42,657 nucleotides of DNA from IMG/VR virus record IMGVR_UViG_3300018059_000021, positions 1-42,657 of that record. One strand, 5' to 3'. Below are positions 12,832 to 20,989 of the stretch, in pieces; the first letter of the stretch is position 1; every line of letters begins with the position of its first letter. This DNA comes from a virus. The position numbers were made by a program, and so were the translations under genes. Below the pieces are notes generated by a model that was not told the origin of the DNA, ran no database searches, and saw only the letters and a list, made by a program, of their open reading frames with translations.

Positions 12832-13436
12832 AGATCCACAACCGAGTGGCGGCCCTTGCGCTGCTGTGTTTGCTCCCGCTCGCCTGGGTGCAGGCGCAGA
12901 CCCTGACGTTCACCGCGGAGACCGTCACCGGCGCCGGCAGTGTCGTGCCCAAGCTCACCTGGGCCACTACGCCGGCAGCGACAGGCTGCACGGCATCAGG
13001 TGACACGGCATGGACGGGCGCGAAGGCGGCGAGCGGCACGGCCACGTTGGCCGCCATCACGGCTTCCAAGACGTACAACCTCACCTGCACATGGCCGGCG
13101 GGTAACACGGCCACGCTGAAGTGGGTGCCGCCGACGTTGAACACGGATGGCACGCCGTACACCGACCCGAAGGGCTTCAGCGTCCACTGGGGAACCGCTG
13201 CGGCGTCATTGACGCAGACGAAGGCGGTGAACACGCCGGCCGCGACGACTGACACCATTACCGGACTCGCCGCGGGCACGTGGTTCTTCTGCGTGAAGGC
13301 CATCAACGCGGCCGACGTTGCCTCGGCGTGCTCCAACACGGCCAGCAAGGCCCTCGTCGCAGGCACGGCGAACCGGACGGTGGGGATCGTCGTGAACCCG
13401 CTGCCCAATGCGCCGACCGGCTTAACCGTCGAGTGA
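12828..13436 (+). CDS. Secreted Ig/fibronectin-III-like protein
   Basis: The N-terminus is a clear signal peptide (basic MKIHNR, hydrophobic ALALLCLLPLAWV, cleavage expected after QAQ near residue 24). The rest is Thr/Ala/Gly-rich beta sandwich: an Ig-like part to about 105, then an FN3-like part with KGFSVHWGTAAASL and a TITGLAAGTWFFCVKAINA stretch typical of FN3 strands. Four Cys could form disulfides outside the cytoplasm. Possible roles are superinfection exclusion, cell-surface binding or host modification; none is proven. Located with early/middle genes, not tail genes. Confidence 0.68.
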   Translation: MKIHNRVAALALLCLLPLAWVQAQTLTFTAETVTGAGSVVPKLTWATTPAATGCTASGDTAWTGAKAASGTATLAAITASKTYNLTCTWPAGNTATLKWVPPTLNTDGTPYTDPKGFSVHWGTAAASLTQTKAVNTPAATTDTITGLAAGTWFFCVKAINAADVASACSNTASKALVAGTANRTVGIVVNPLPNAPTGLTVE

Positions 13437-13442
13437 GGCAAC

Positions 13443-13829
13443 GTGCAGCCGCACGAAGTCTCGATCGCCATTGCGGTGGCGTCGCTGATCGTCATCCCGA
13501 CACTTATCGCGGTCGGCAAGCGTTTGGTCTCCATGTGGAGAGAGTCGCGCCACGCGCGCCTCGTCAAGCTCTTCGTGCCACGGGAGGAAATGGACGTGCA
13601 GTTCGACACTTTGAGCAAGACGCAGGACAGGCAGCACGCGGAGAACCGCGACTTTCTGGACACCATCCGCAGGGAAGCGCACATGCGCGAAGGGAAGATC
13701 CTCGCGAGCATTGAGGGCGTGAGCAATCAGCACCGCGAAGAGTCCCGACGCCTGGGCACCGACGTGGCGCGCGTAGGCACGCGCGTCGACACGCTCTTCG
13801 AGCGTCTGGCAGAGGCCAAGCGCCAATGA
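13443..13829 (+). CDS. Membrane-anchored coiled-coil protein
   Basis: GTG start at 13443 with GAGG upstream. One N-terminal membrane segment (about residues 7-27) is followed by a basic stretch and a long coiled coil (about 45-128). This shape resembles an inner-membrane spanin or a holin-associated protein, though it is far from the lysis cassette. It overlaps the next gene by ATGA. Role uncertain. Confidence 0.62.
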   Translation: MQPHEVSIAIAVASLIVIPTLIAVGKRLVSMWRESRHARLVKLFVPREEMDVQFDTLSKTQDRQHAENRDFLDTIRREAHMREGKILASIEGVSNQHREESRRLGTDVARVGTRVDTLFERLAEAKRQ

Positions 13830-14065
13830 GCTGCAGCCCCGCCACCGATCTAACCGGGCTCACTGCTGCGGTGTTCCTGGACCGCCACGGGCGCTTTGCG
13901 AAGCATCCCGACGACGTCGAGCTGGTGCGCTTGTACTACGGCGCCACCAGCGCCGACATGACCGTCGCCGACTTCAATCTGTTGAGCGAGGCGGACAAGC
14001 TCACGATCCAGGAAAGCGGCTCGGGCGCTGGGCTGATCGTCACCGAAGGGAAGAGCAACGCGTGA
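13826..14065 (+). CDS. Hypothetical 79-residue protein
   Basis: Reads MSCSPATDLTGLTAAVFLDR and is acidic and alpha/beta. It is coupled on both sides (ATGA upstream, GTGA downstream to the RuvC-like gene). No domain recognised. Confidence 0.65.
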   Translation: MSCSPATDLTGLTAAVFLDRHGRFAKHPDDVELVRLYYGATSADMTVADFNLLSEADKLTIQESGSGAGLIVTEGKSNA

Positions 14066-14634
14066 TCGTCGTCGGCATAGACCCAGGCACAGTTACGGGA
14101 TTCGCTACGTGGAGCACGCAACTGCGCGTCCTTCAGCGCGTCGAGTCCATGCCCATCCATCGAGCGATGGACGAAATCAGGAAGCTACGCGCGTCGATCG
14201 ATGAGGGGTGCGCGATGGCGCATTGCGGGTATCTGGTGATCTTCGAAGATGCGCGCACCATGCGGCTCGGCGGCGGCGAGACCTTCGGGCAGAAGTCGAG
14301 GCTGCAGGGCGTCGGCAGCGTCAAGCGCGATTCGTCGATCTGGGAAGACTTCCTCGAGGACGTGGGCATTCCCTACCAAGCGAAGAAGTGGTGCGCAGGC
14401 ACGACCAAGTGGGACGCCGCGCGCTTCAAGCGCGACACCGGCTGGCTACCTCAGACCAACAACCACGGGCGCGACGCGGGTGTTCTGGTTTATGGATTGA
14501 ACGTGCCGATGGCGATGGGCATTGTAGCGGCATGGGAGCAACGCAACACGCGCGGGACTTTGCCATCCTCAAGGAAGGGGCTGCCCAGTGCTGGGATACC
14601 CGCACGTCGATCTACGACTGCCGCAGGCGCATAG
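14062..14634 (+). CDS. RuvC-like Holliday junction resolvase
   Basis: A 190-residue RNase H-fold protein. Acidic catalytic residues fit D7 (VGIDPGTVTGFA), E62-D63 (VIFEDART) and D138 (HGRDAGVLVYG). Phage members cut branched DNA before packaging or during recombination. The GTG at 14062 overlaps the previous stop. The last 40 residues are Ser/Arg-rich and overlap gene 14532-14747, so the functional domain probably ends near 155. Fits its place just before the packaging genes. Confidence 0.78.
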   Translation: MIVVGIDPGTVTGFATWSTQLRVLQRVESMPIHRAMDEIRKLRASIDEGCAMAHCGYLVIFEDARTMRLGGGETFGQKSRLQGVGSVKRDSSIWEDFLEDVGIPYQAKKWCAGTTKWDAARFKRDTGWLPQTNNHGRDAGVLVYGLNVPMAMGIVAAWEQRNTRGTLPSSRKGLPSAGIPARRSTTAAGA

Positions 14635-14747
14635 CCGACCCCGCGCTGGCTGCACGCATCGAGGTGCTGGAGGTCGAGCTGGCGGAGATAGCTGAAGCGC
14701 TCGACCAATATGCCAACACGTCCACCAGTGCATCGGCCAGCGGGTAG
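14532..14747 (+). CDS. Possible small coiled-coil protein, 71 residues
   Basis: Begins MGATQHARDFAILKEGAAQC and has an amphipathic helix ARIEVLEVELAEIAEAL. It lies 103 bases inside the RuvC-like frame, more overlap than usual here, and has only a weak ribosome binding site. Its composition looks like a real protein, whereas the RuvC tail in the same stretch does not. Kept with modest confidence. Confidence 0.45.
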   Translation: MGATQHARDFAILKEGAAQCWDTRTSIYDCRRRIADPALAARIEVLEVELAEIAEALDQYANTSTSASASG

Positions 14748-15114
14748 CAGGCGGGCAGCGGTCCAGCTCCAACAACGGTACGCACGTACACCCGAGCGCC
14801 AGGCGAGGCAATCCCTCTACGACTGGCAGTGGCGCAAGTACAGCAAGGCCAGGCTCACCGAGCACCCGTACTGTGCCCGCTGCTATAGGCTGGGGCGCAT
14901 ACGCTTGGCTGTGGTGACGGATCACATCACCCCACACAAGGGGAGCCCCGTGCTCTTCCGCGATCCTCAGAACCACCAATCACTGTGCAAGCGTTGCCAC
15001 GATCGCAAGACGAGGCTCGAGGATGGCGGCTTTGGCAGCAGTGCAACCTCTAGCGCAAAACCTGCGCCGCGTGCATCATCGTCAAGCACGGCAACGAACA
15101 AGGTCAAACCATGA
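14710..15114 (+). CDS. HNH endonuclease
   Basis: A 134-residue HNH protein of the kind found beside phage terminases and needed with them for end cutting in HK97-like phages. It has CARC (55-58), DHITPHK (71-77, catalytic His) and CKRCHDRKT (about 93-101), forming a zinc-braced HNH fold. The C-terminal 25 residues (Ser/Ala-rich) are read from DNA that also holds the shared element at 15052-15077. ATG 14710 overlaps the preceding small frame. Likely works with the terminase during DNA packaging. Confidence 0.82.
   Translation: MPTRPPVHRPAGSRRAAVQLQQRYARTPERQARQSLYDWQWRKYSKARLTEHPYCARCYRLGRIRLAVVTDHITPHKGSPVLFRDPQNHQSLCKRCHDRKTRLEDGGFGSSATSSAKPAPRASSSSTATNKVKP
15052..15077 (+). promoter_or_regulatory. 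Shared element, copy D, before the packaging operon
   Basis: Carries GCAAAACCTGCGCCGCGTGCATC, aligning with copy C at about 18 of 21 positions around the exact core AAACCTGCGCC. It lies in the tail of the HNH gene, 33 bases before ATG 15111, where a late promoter or operator would be expected. The stretch is also coding, so conservation could be chance. Moderate support. Confidence 0.45.
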
Positions 15115-15455
15115 AGCACCTCACACTCGACGCGCGTGCTGCTGGTCCGTCTGTGACCTGCATCACGCGCAGCCCTCGCCCCACCACGCAGAAATGTGAC
15201 GCACCTCTCATGGCTGGGCATGGCGGGGGGGGAGGGGGGTCCGAAAGTCCGGAGCCTTCACCGCCGCGAGCGTCGCCCCAGTCGAAAAAAGCCGCACGCG
15301 AAATTGGACCAAGGGGGGTCGAATCGTTGTGGGGGCCGGGGTGGGTTCGTTTCGGTCCGCTGCTTATGCGCCCCGAAACCCTGCGCCGCGCGCTGAAAAC
15401 TTTTGCGCGCGACCTGTCGAAAGGCATCAAAGAAATTGCGGACGCCGGGCGATGA
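15111..15455 (+). CDS. Uncertain 114-residue protein beside the terminase
   Basis: The frame starts in an ATGA overlap with HNH and ends in an ATGA overlap with the next gene, which favours a real gene. The middle is low-complexity (a run of six Gly, then Ser/Pro), while the C-terminal helix MRPETLRRALKTFARDLSKG looks protein-like. The Gly run is encoded by a G-rich stretch at 15224-15239. Such G-rich DNA between HNH and terminase genes is common near cos sites of HK97-type phages. Function unknown. Confidence 0.45.
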   Translation: MKHLTLDARAAGPSVTCITRSPRPTTQKCDAPLMAGHGGGGGGSESPEPSPPRASPQSKKAAREIGPRGVESLWGPGWVRFGPLLMRPETLRRALKTFARDLSKGIKEIADAGR

Positions 15456-15790
15456 CGCCGGGCCGCATTCAATTCGCGACGCGCGCGCTCGGTGCGCCCG
15501 CTAACTGGAACCCGGAGAAGCAAGGCGAGTGCGACAGCCTGCAAATTCGCGACCGCGACGGCACGATGGAGTCGGCGTGGTATCCGACGCCTGATGAACT
15601 CGCCGCCATTATGGCCGGACGCCCCGTCATCCTGACCGTGTGGGGGACTGGCCACCCGCCCGTATCGCTGAATGTGCAACCGCAGTCCGCCGACCAGTGG
15701 TGCCCGTTCCACGAACGCTTCGAGAATTCGGCCGAGTGGATGGCTTGCGATGATGAATTGCACCGCCAGGCGACGGAGCAAGACACATGA
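15452..15790 (+). CDS. Conserved phage hypothetical, 112 residues
   Basis: Contains DGTMESAWYPTPDELAAI (about 37-54) and GRPVILTVWGTGHPPVSLNV (about 57-76), a pair seen in a small phage protein often encoded near packaging genes. It is soluble and beta-rich. ATG 15452 overlaps the upstream stop, and it ends in ATGA with the ParB-methyltransferase gene. No function known. Confidence 0.7.
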   Translation: MTPGRIQFATRALGAPANWNPEKQGECDSLQIRDRDGTMESAWYPTPDELAAIMAGRPVILTVWGTGHPPVSLNVQPQSADQWCPFHERFENSAEWMACDDELHRQATEQDT

Positions 15791-17439
15791 AGTGGCCCGC
15801 GGCAACAGTCGAAATCTGGCCGATCGACACCCTCAAGCCCCGGAAGAAGAACCCCCGCACGCACTCCGAAGCGCAGGTCGAACAGATCGCGGCGTCGATG
15901 CGCGAGTGGGGGTGGACGAATCCGATCCTTGCGGAAGAAGACGGGACGATCATCGCCGGCCACGGGCGGCTGCTGGGCGGCAAAAAGAACGGATACCAGG
16001 AAGCGCCGGTCATCGTGGCGCGCGACTGGAGTCCGGAACAGGTCCGCGCCTACGTGATCGCGGACAACAAGCTGGCGCTCAATGCCGGGTGGGACGAGGA
16101 ACTACTGGTCGCGGAGCTTGAAGCCTTGAGCGCAGCCGACTTTCAAATGGAGCTGATCGGATTCAGCGAGGAAGAGCTGCTGGCCCTGAGTGCGGATCCC
16201 GAGCCCGAGCCGGACAACGACGGGCGCGACACCGTCCCCGAGCGCCAGGCAATCGCCATCACGGCGGTCGGAGAGGTGTGGATCTGCGGGCGGCACCGGA
16301 TCATGTGCGGGGATTCGACGATCGCCGACCAGGTCGCGATCCTGATGAACAGCGAAAAGGCGCGGCTGATGCACGCCGACCCGCCCTATGGCATGGGCAA
16401 AGAGGCGGACGGCGTCACGAACGACAACCTCTACGGGGACAAACTCGACCGTTTTCAGATGGCATGGTGGGCCGCGTGGCGCCCGTTCCTGGAGGCGAAT
16501 GCGTCCGCGTACATCTGGGGCAACGCGCCGGACCTGTGGCGGCTGTGGTATCGACGCGGGAGCCCCTACAAGGCCGATGAAAAGACCGCGGCCGGCATCG
16601 GCGGTCTGGAGCAATCCGAAGCGCTGACGCTGCGCAATGAAATCGTGTGGGACAAGAAGTCGATCGCGGGCATGGCGAGCGAAGACCTCACGCAGTTTCC
16701 CGAGGCGTCCGAGCGCTGCCTGTTCTTCCAGATTGGGAAGCACGTCCTGCTGGTGAACCAGACGAAGGACGATTATTGGGAGGGCTGGGAGCCGATCCGG
16801 CGGTGGCTGTGCGAAGAGCGCGACCGCGCCGGCATGAAGCCGGGCGACGTCAAGCGCATCTGCGAAAATCACATGTACGGGCACTGGTTCGGCAAGTCGC
16901 AATGGGTCTTCATCACCCGCGAGAACTACGAAAAGTTGCAGCGCGCCGCCGCCGGCCGCGCCTTCACCCGCGCCTATGAGGACTTGCAGCGCGAGTATCG
17001 AACTGCCGCCGGCGTCTTCAACGGCGAGGTGAAGGATCCGCGCGTGGCGGAATTCAGGCAGGCGCGGCCCTTCTTCGATAACGCGCACTCGATCATGCGC
17101 GACGTGTGGGAATTCTCGCGCGTCACCGGCGAGGAACGCTTCGAGCATGCGACGCCGAAGCCCGTGGACATGGTCGAGCGCATCATGCGCAGCAGCGCCA
17201 GGGAAAACGAACTGGCCGTCGAGCCGTTCATCGGCACCGGGTCCACGCTGATCGGCGCGCACAAATGCCAGCGGCGGTGCTTCGGGATGGAGATAGAACC
17301 GCGCTGGGTGGACGTGACGGTGCGGCGGTGGCAGTCCTACAGCGGGCTGGAAGCGACCCTCGAGGGGGACGGGCGGACGTTTGCGGAAATAGAAAATGAA
17401 AGGCAGAAAGCCAAAGCCGTCCTATCTGCGGGTGCTTGA
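15787..17439 (+). CDS. ParB-domain/DNA amino-methyltransferase fusion
   Basis: A 550-residue protein. Residues 1-130 are a ParB-like N-terminal domain (NPRTHSEAQVEQIAASM, AGHGRLLGG, VIADNKLALNAGWD). Residues about 160-540 are a DNA methyltransferase of the beta order, with catalytic DPPYG (198-202) before the SAM-binding FIGTGST (481-487). Such enzymes methylate adenine N6 or cytosine N4. An unusually long central region (about 230-440) includes WGNAPDLWRLWYRR and a LKPxD-like MKPGDV segment. Its 3' end overlaps the small terminase gene by 44 bases. Likely protects or marks DNA before packaging. Confidence 0.85.
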   Translation: MKWPAATVEIWPIDTLKPRKKNPRTHSEAQVEQIAASMREWGWTNPILAEEDGTIIAGHGRLLGGKKNGYQEAPVIVARDWSPEQVRAYVIADNKLALNAGWDEELLVAELEALSAADFQMELIGFSEEELLALSADPEPEPDNDGRDTVPERQAIAITAVGEVWICGRHRIMCGDSTIADQVAILMNSEKARLMHADPPYGMGKEADGVTNDNLYGDKLDRFQMAWWAAWRPFLEANASAYIWGNAPDLWRLWYRRGSPYKADEKTAAGIGGLEQSEALTLRNEIVWDKKSIAGMASEDLTQFPEASERCLFFQIGKHVLLVNQTKDDYWEGWEPIRRWLCEERDRAGMKPGDVKRICENHMYGHWFGKSQWVFITRENYEKLQRAAAGRAFTRAYEDLQREYRTAAGVFNGEVKDPRVAEFRQARPFFDNAHSIMRDVWEFSRVTGEERFEHATPKPVDMVERIMRSSARENELAVEPFIGTGSTLIGAHKCQRRCFGMEIEPRWVDVTVRRWQSYSGLEATLEGDGRTFAEIENERQKAKAVLSAGA

Positions 17440-17869
17440 TGGCAACGCCGGCAAGCGGCCGATCAACGCCGAAGAACCCCAGCCCGTCGGGGAGCTGGAA
17501 GCGCACGCGCCGCCGTTATGGTTGAGCGATGCGCAGAAAGACGGGTGGCGCTACGCGATGCGGCACGCGCCGCTGGGCATGCTCAAGCGGCTCGACCAGT
17601 CGATCCTGACCGTGTGGGTCGTGGCCGAAGAGCGCCACCAGGACGCCGCGCAACGGGTGTCGAAGATGGGGTCGCTGCTGAAGGGGAAGTCGGGGACGCC
17701 GTACCAGAATCCCTATCTGGCGATCATGAACAAGCAGGCGCAAATCATGATGAAGTCGGCCGCCGAGCTGGGCTTCACACCGTCGAGCCGTAGCCGTGTC
17801 AAGGTCGAACCTCCGAAGCCCGGCGAGGGCAATCCGTTCGCCGACCTCAAAGAACTCACCGACGACTGA
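17396..17869 (+). CDS. terS: Terminase small subunit (P27 type)
   Basis: A 157-residue DNA-recognition subunit of the packaging motor. It opens with MKGRKPKPSYLRVLDGNAGK, the hallmark of P27-family small terminases, followed by the PxxPxHL-like segment and a helical core. The C-terminus GEGNPFADL is also typical. It would bind the packaging site and load the large subunit. The ATG at 17396 lies inside the methyltransferase gene end. Confidence 0.9.
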   Translation: MKGRKPKPSYLRVLDGNAGKRPINAEEPQPVGELEAHAPPLWLSDAQKDGWRYAMRHAPLGMLKRLDQSILTVWVVAEERHQDAAQRVSKMGSLLKGKSGTPYQNPYLAIMNKQAQIMMKSAAELGFTPSSRSRVKVEPPKPGEGNPFADLKELTDD

Positions 17870-19571
17870 CTACGTTTCGATTGCGATTGCCTACGCGGAA
17901 ACCGTCCTCGACGACCGCCGCGGCGCATGGACCGGCCGGCTGCTGCGGCTTGCCTGCCGGCGCTTCCTGCGCGACCTGAACCGCTCGCTGCTCAAGCGTC
18001 CGCCGTTCGTCTTCAGCGCCACCAAAGCCAACGCGCACTGCCGGTTCATCGAGCAATTGCCGCACGTCGAGGGCGAGTGGGAGACGGAAAACATCGTCCT
18101 GCAGCCCGCGCAGATCTTCTTCGTGGCGCAGCTCTTCGGCTTTCGCAAGCACGACGGCACCCGCCGCTACACCGAAGTGGTGTACGCCACGGCCCGCAAG
18201 AACGCGAAGACCACGCTCGCCGCCGCCATCCTGCTGTCGTGCTACTGCCTGGAGCGGGAGAACGGCGCGCAGGTCATCAGCGCGGCGACGACGGGGAGCC
18301 AGGCGCGCATCGTCTGGCGGATCGCGAAGACCATGATCGACAAGCGCCCCGACCTGCGGCACACGTTCGACCTGGAGGCGTTCTCGAATTCGATCGCGCG
18401 TTACGACACCGCGTCGACCTTCAAGCCGATCAACAGCAAGGCCAGCACGCAGGACGGTCTGAACCCCTCGCACGTCAACCTGGACGAAGTGCATGCCCAC
18501 AAGAATAGCGACCTGCTGAACGTGCTGCGCTCCGCCGCCGGCGCGCGGCGCCAGCCGCTGTGGCTGTACACGACGACCGAGGGGTACGAGAGCCCCGGTC
18601 CGTGGCCCGAGCTGCGCGAGTTCGCGAAGCGGGTGCTCGAAGCGGTCGTCGTGGCGGACCATTTCCTGTGCGTGCTGTGGATGCTCGATGACGACGACGA
18701 CGAACTGGACGAGAGCAAGTGGCCGAAGGCGAACCCGCTGATCTACGTCAACCCGATCATCCACGACGAAATGCGCAAGCTGGCCGTCAACGCGGCGAAC
18801 ATGCCCAGCGCGCGCGCCGAGTTCCGGATCAAGCGGTGCAACCTGCCGGCAGCGTCGGCACGCTCCTGGGTCAACCTGCGAAAGTGGAACCGCTGCGCCG
18901 GCGCCGTCGACCTGGACCGGCTGATCGGCGCGCCCTGCTGGGCGGCGTTCGACTTGGCCAACACGATGGACATGAACGCGTGGCGCCTGCTGTGGCTGCT
19001 GGATTCGCAGTGGTACACGTGGGGTCGCTACTGGGTGCCGGGTGAGCAGGTCAAGCAGCGCACCGAAACGAACCGCGTGAGCTACGCGGGCTGGGTGGAA
19101 GCCGGGCTGCTCACCGCGATGGACGGCGATATCACCGACTACGACCGGGTCCAGGCGGACATCCTCGCCGACTGCGCCCGATTCGCGCCGCGCAAAATCG
19201 GTTACGATCCGTGGAATGCGGCGAGTCTGGTCAACAACCTGACCGCCGAAGGTCTGCCGCTGGAGCTATTTGTGCAGGGGTACAAGAGCTACAACCCGGC
19301 GATGAAGGAATGCGAGCGGGCGTATATGTCCGGGGCGCTGCATCATGGGGGCGACCCGATCCTGCGGTGGAACGTCGCCAACGTGGTCCCGAGCTACGAC
19401 ATGAACATGAGCATCAAGCCCGACCGCAAGCGCAGCGCCGACAAGATCGACGGGGCGTGCGCCCTCTTCATGGCGTTCGGGCTGGCCGTGTCCGAACAGG
19501 ACGAGGGCGACGCGGCCGGGTTCTTCGCAGCGCCCGTGCGAAGTGGCGGATCATCGAGGGCGGCGCAGTGA
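17796..19571 (+). CDS. terL: Terminase large subunit
   Basis: The ATPase-nuclease that drives DNA into the prohead. The Walker A-like motif is ARKNAKTT (133-140) and Walker B with catalytic Glu is VNLDEVHAH (227-235). The nuclease part carries Asp residues in AAFDLANTMDMNAW, GYDPWNA and DKIDGACALF. The family usually begins near DYVSIAIAYAE (25-35), but no canonical start lies there. GTG 17796, inside the small-subunit gene, is the only start seen, adding about 24 atypical residues. An ATT start is an alternative. Ends in GTGA with the portal gene. Confidence 0.92.
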   Translation: MSRSNLRSPARAIRSPTSKNSPTTDYVSIAIAYAETVLDDRRGAWTGRLLRLACRRFLRDLNRSLLKRPPFVFSATKANAHCRFIEQLPHVEGEWETENIVLQPAQIFFVAQLFGFRKHDGTRRYTEVVYATARKNAKTTLAAAILLSCYCLERENGAQVISAATTGSQARIVWRIAKTMIDKRPDLRHTFDLEAFSNSIARYDTASTFKPINSKASTQDGLNPSHVNLDEVHAHKNSDLLNVLRSAAGARRQPLWLYTTTEGYESPGPWPELREFAKRVLEAVVVADHFLCVLWMLDDDDDELDESKWPKANPLIYVNPIIHDEMRKLAVNAANMPSARAEFRIKRCNLPAASARSWVNLRKWNRCAGAVDLDRLIGAPCWAAFDLANTMDMNAWRLLWLLDSQWYTWGRYWVPGEQVKQRTETNRVSYAGWVEAGLLTAMDGDITDYDRVQADILADCARFAPRKIGYDPWNAASLVNNLTAEGLPLELFVQGYKSYNPAMKECERAYMSGALHHGGDPILRWNVANVVPSYDMNMSIKPDRKRSADKIDGACALFMAFGLAVSEQDEGDAAGFFAAPVRSGGSSRAAQ

Positions 19572-20989
19572 CATTGATCCCGCCGCGGCTGACCGCCGCA
19601 GAAGCCCGCCAGGTGCAGCGCGCCGGCTACCTAGTCAATCCGCGCCACGCGCGCAGCATCTTCGGCTCGATGTTCTCCTGGTTCCCGTCGGTGCGCTTCG
19701 GCCGCACGACGTTCTGGCCGGTGTCTGGCAGCTCGAAACCGCCGGTGAATGCGGTCGAATCGAACGCCGGGCAGACCGTCACCCCCGCCAGCGCCCTGTG
19801 CATTTCCGCGTTCTGGGCGTGCGTATGGCTCAACGCGCGCACGCTGGCGTCGCTGCCGCTGGAGCTGAAGCGCTACGCCGCGAATGGGGCCAAGGGCGTC
19901 GATGAGACGATGGACCCGTTGTTTGACGTGCTGCGCTGGCGGCCGAACCAGAACATGAATGCGTACAATTTCTGGACCGCCATGTGGGCGTCCGAAATGG
20001 TCTGGGGTGCGGGCTTCGCGCGCAAGCGAGTCAACGCCGGCAAGGTGATCGCGCTGGAGTTCCTGCTGCCGCAGTACATGACCGTCTACCAGGCCAAGCT
20101 GAACGGGCCGCTGCGGTTTCGCTACGACGACCCGATGGACCCGCAGGACTTCGCCGCCGACGAAATCTTCTACCTGTACACGCGCAGCCTGGACGGGCTG
20201 ACCGGGTGCAGCGTCATCGAGTTCGCGCGGCATTCGCTGGGGCTGGCGCAAGCGGGCGAGCTGGCCGCGTCGAAGACCTTCCGCAAGGGCTTGAACGCCA
20301 GCGGCTTCATCAAGGTGGACAAGTTCCTGCGTCCTGAACAGCGCGAGGAATTCCGGACCAGCATCGAAGAGTTTAGCGGCGACGGTCCGAAGGGCGGCGG
20401 CACGATGGTCCTGGAGGGCGGGACCAGCTACACGCAATTGAGCATGAAGCCGCAGGACGCCGAGCTGCTGGCGTCGCGGCAGTTCAGCGTCGAGGACGTG
20501 TGCCGCTGGCTCAACACGCCGCCCATCCTGATCGGCCATAGCAGCCAGGGGCAGACGATGTGGGGCTCGGGCATCGAGCAAATCTTCGCCGGCTGGACCC
20601 GTCTTTCGCTGCGCCCCTACACGACCACGTGCGGGCAGACGATCCGGTTCGCGCTGATCGCGCCGGCCGATCGGAACGAGCTGTACGCAGAGTACGATCT
20701 GGACGATCTGCTGGCCGCCGACAGCCAGGCGCGCGCGGTGCTGTACAGCACGCTCGCCCAGAACGGCATCAAGACGCGCGATGAGCTGCGCGAGAAGGAA
20801 GGGCTGGGTCCGATGCCGGGCGGTGGCGTGCTAACCGTGCAATCGAACCTGGTGCCGCTCGACCAATTGGGCAAGGTCGACGCCGCCGGCGCCACGACCG
20901 GGAACGCCGCCGCGCAAAAACTGCGTAACGCTCTGTTAGAGTTGCTCTCGATCGACCAGCCAGACGCGAAGCCCGAGGGCAAGACATGA
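19568..20989 (+). CDS. Portal protein (HK97 family)
   Basis: A 473-residue portal, forming the dodecamer through which DNA passes. Recognisable blocks are the SALCISAFWACVWLNARTLA helix, PLELKRY, HGxxFxRxR-like WGAGFARKR, the LRPEQREEF helix and FSVEDVCRWLNTPPILIG with GSGIEQ (the portal core). GTG 19568 overlaps the terminase stop as GTGA; ATG 19671 would give a shorter form. A disordered Ala/Gly-rich tail ends the protein. Confidence 0.92.
   Translation: MTLIPPRLTAAEARQVQRAGYLVNPRHARSIFGSMFSWFPSVRFGRTTFWPVSGSSKPPVNAVESNAGQTVTPASALCISAFWACVWLNARTLASLPLELKRYAANGAKGVDETMDPLFDVLRWRPNQNMNAYNFWTAMWASEMVWGAGFARKRVNAGKVIALEFLLPQYMTVYQAKLNGPLRFRYDDPMDPQDFAADEIFYLYTRSLDGLTGCSVIEFARHSLGLAQAGELAASKTFRKGLNASGFIKVDKFLRPEQREEFRTSIEEFSGDGPKGGGTMVLEGGTSYTQLSMKPQDAELLASRQFSVEDVCRWLNTPPILIGHSSQGQTMWGSGIEQIFAGWTRLSLRPYTTTCGQTIRFALIAPADRNELYAEYDLDDLLAADSQARAVLYSTLAQNGIKTRDELREKEGLGPMPGGGVLTVQSNLVPLDQLGKVDAAGATTGNAAAQKLRNALLELLSIDQPDAKPEGKT

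Noticed and set aside
15365-15395. Fifth copy of the shared element (CGAAACCCTGCGCCGCGCGC)
   Set aside because: It has an extra C in the core and lies inside an amphipathic coding helix; similarity may come from codon use.
16102-17262. 386-residue antisense frame inside the ParB-methyltransferase gene
   Set aside because: The sense frame has clear ParB and methyltransferase motifs; the antisense translation is Arg/His/Val-rich without any domain.
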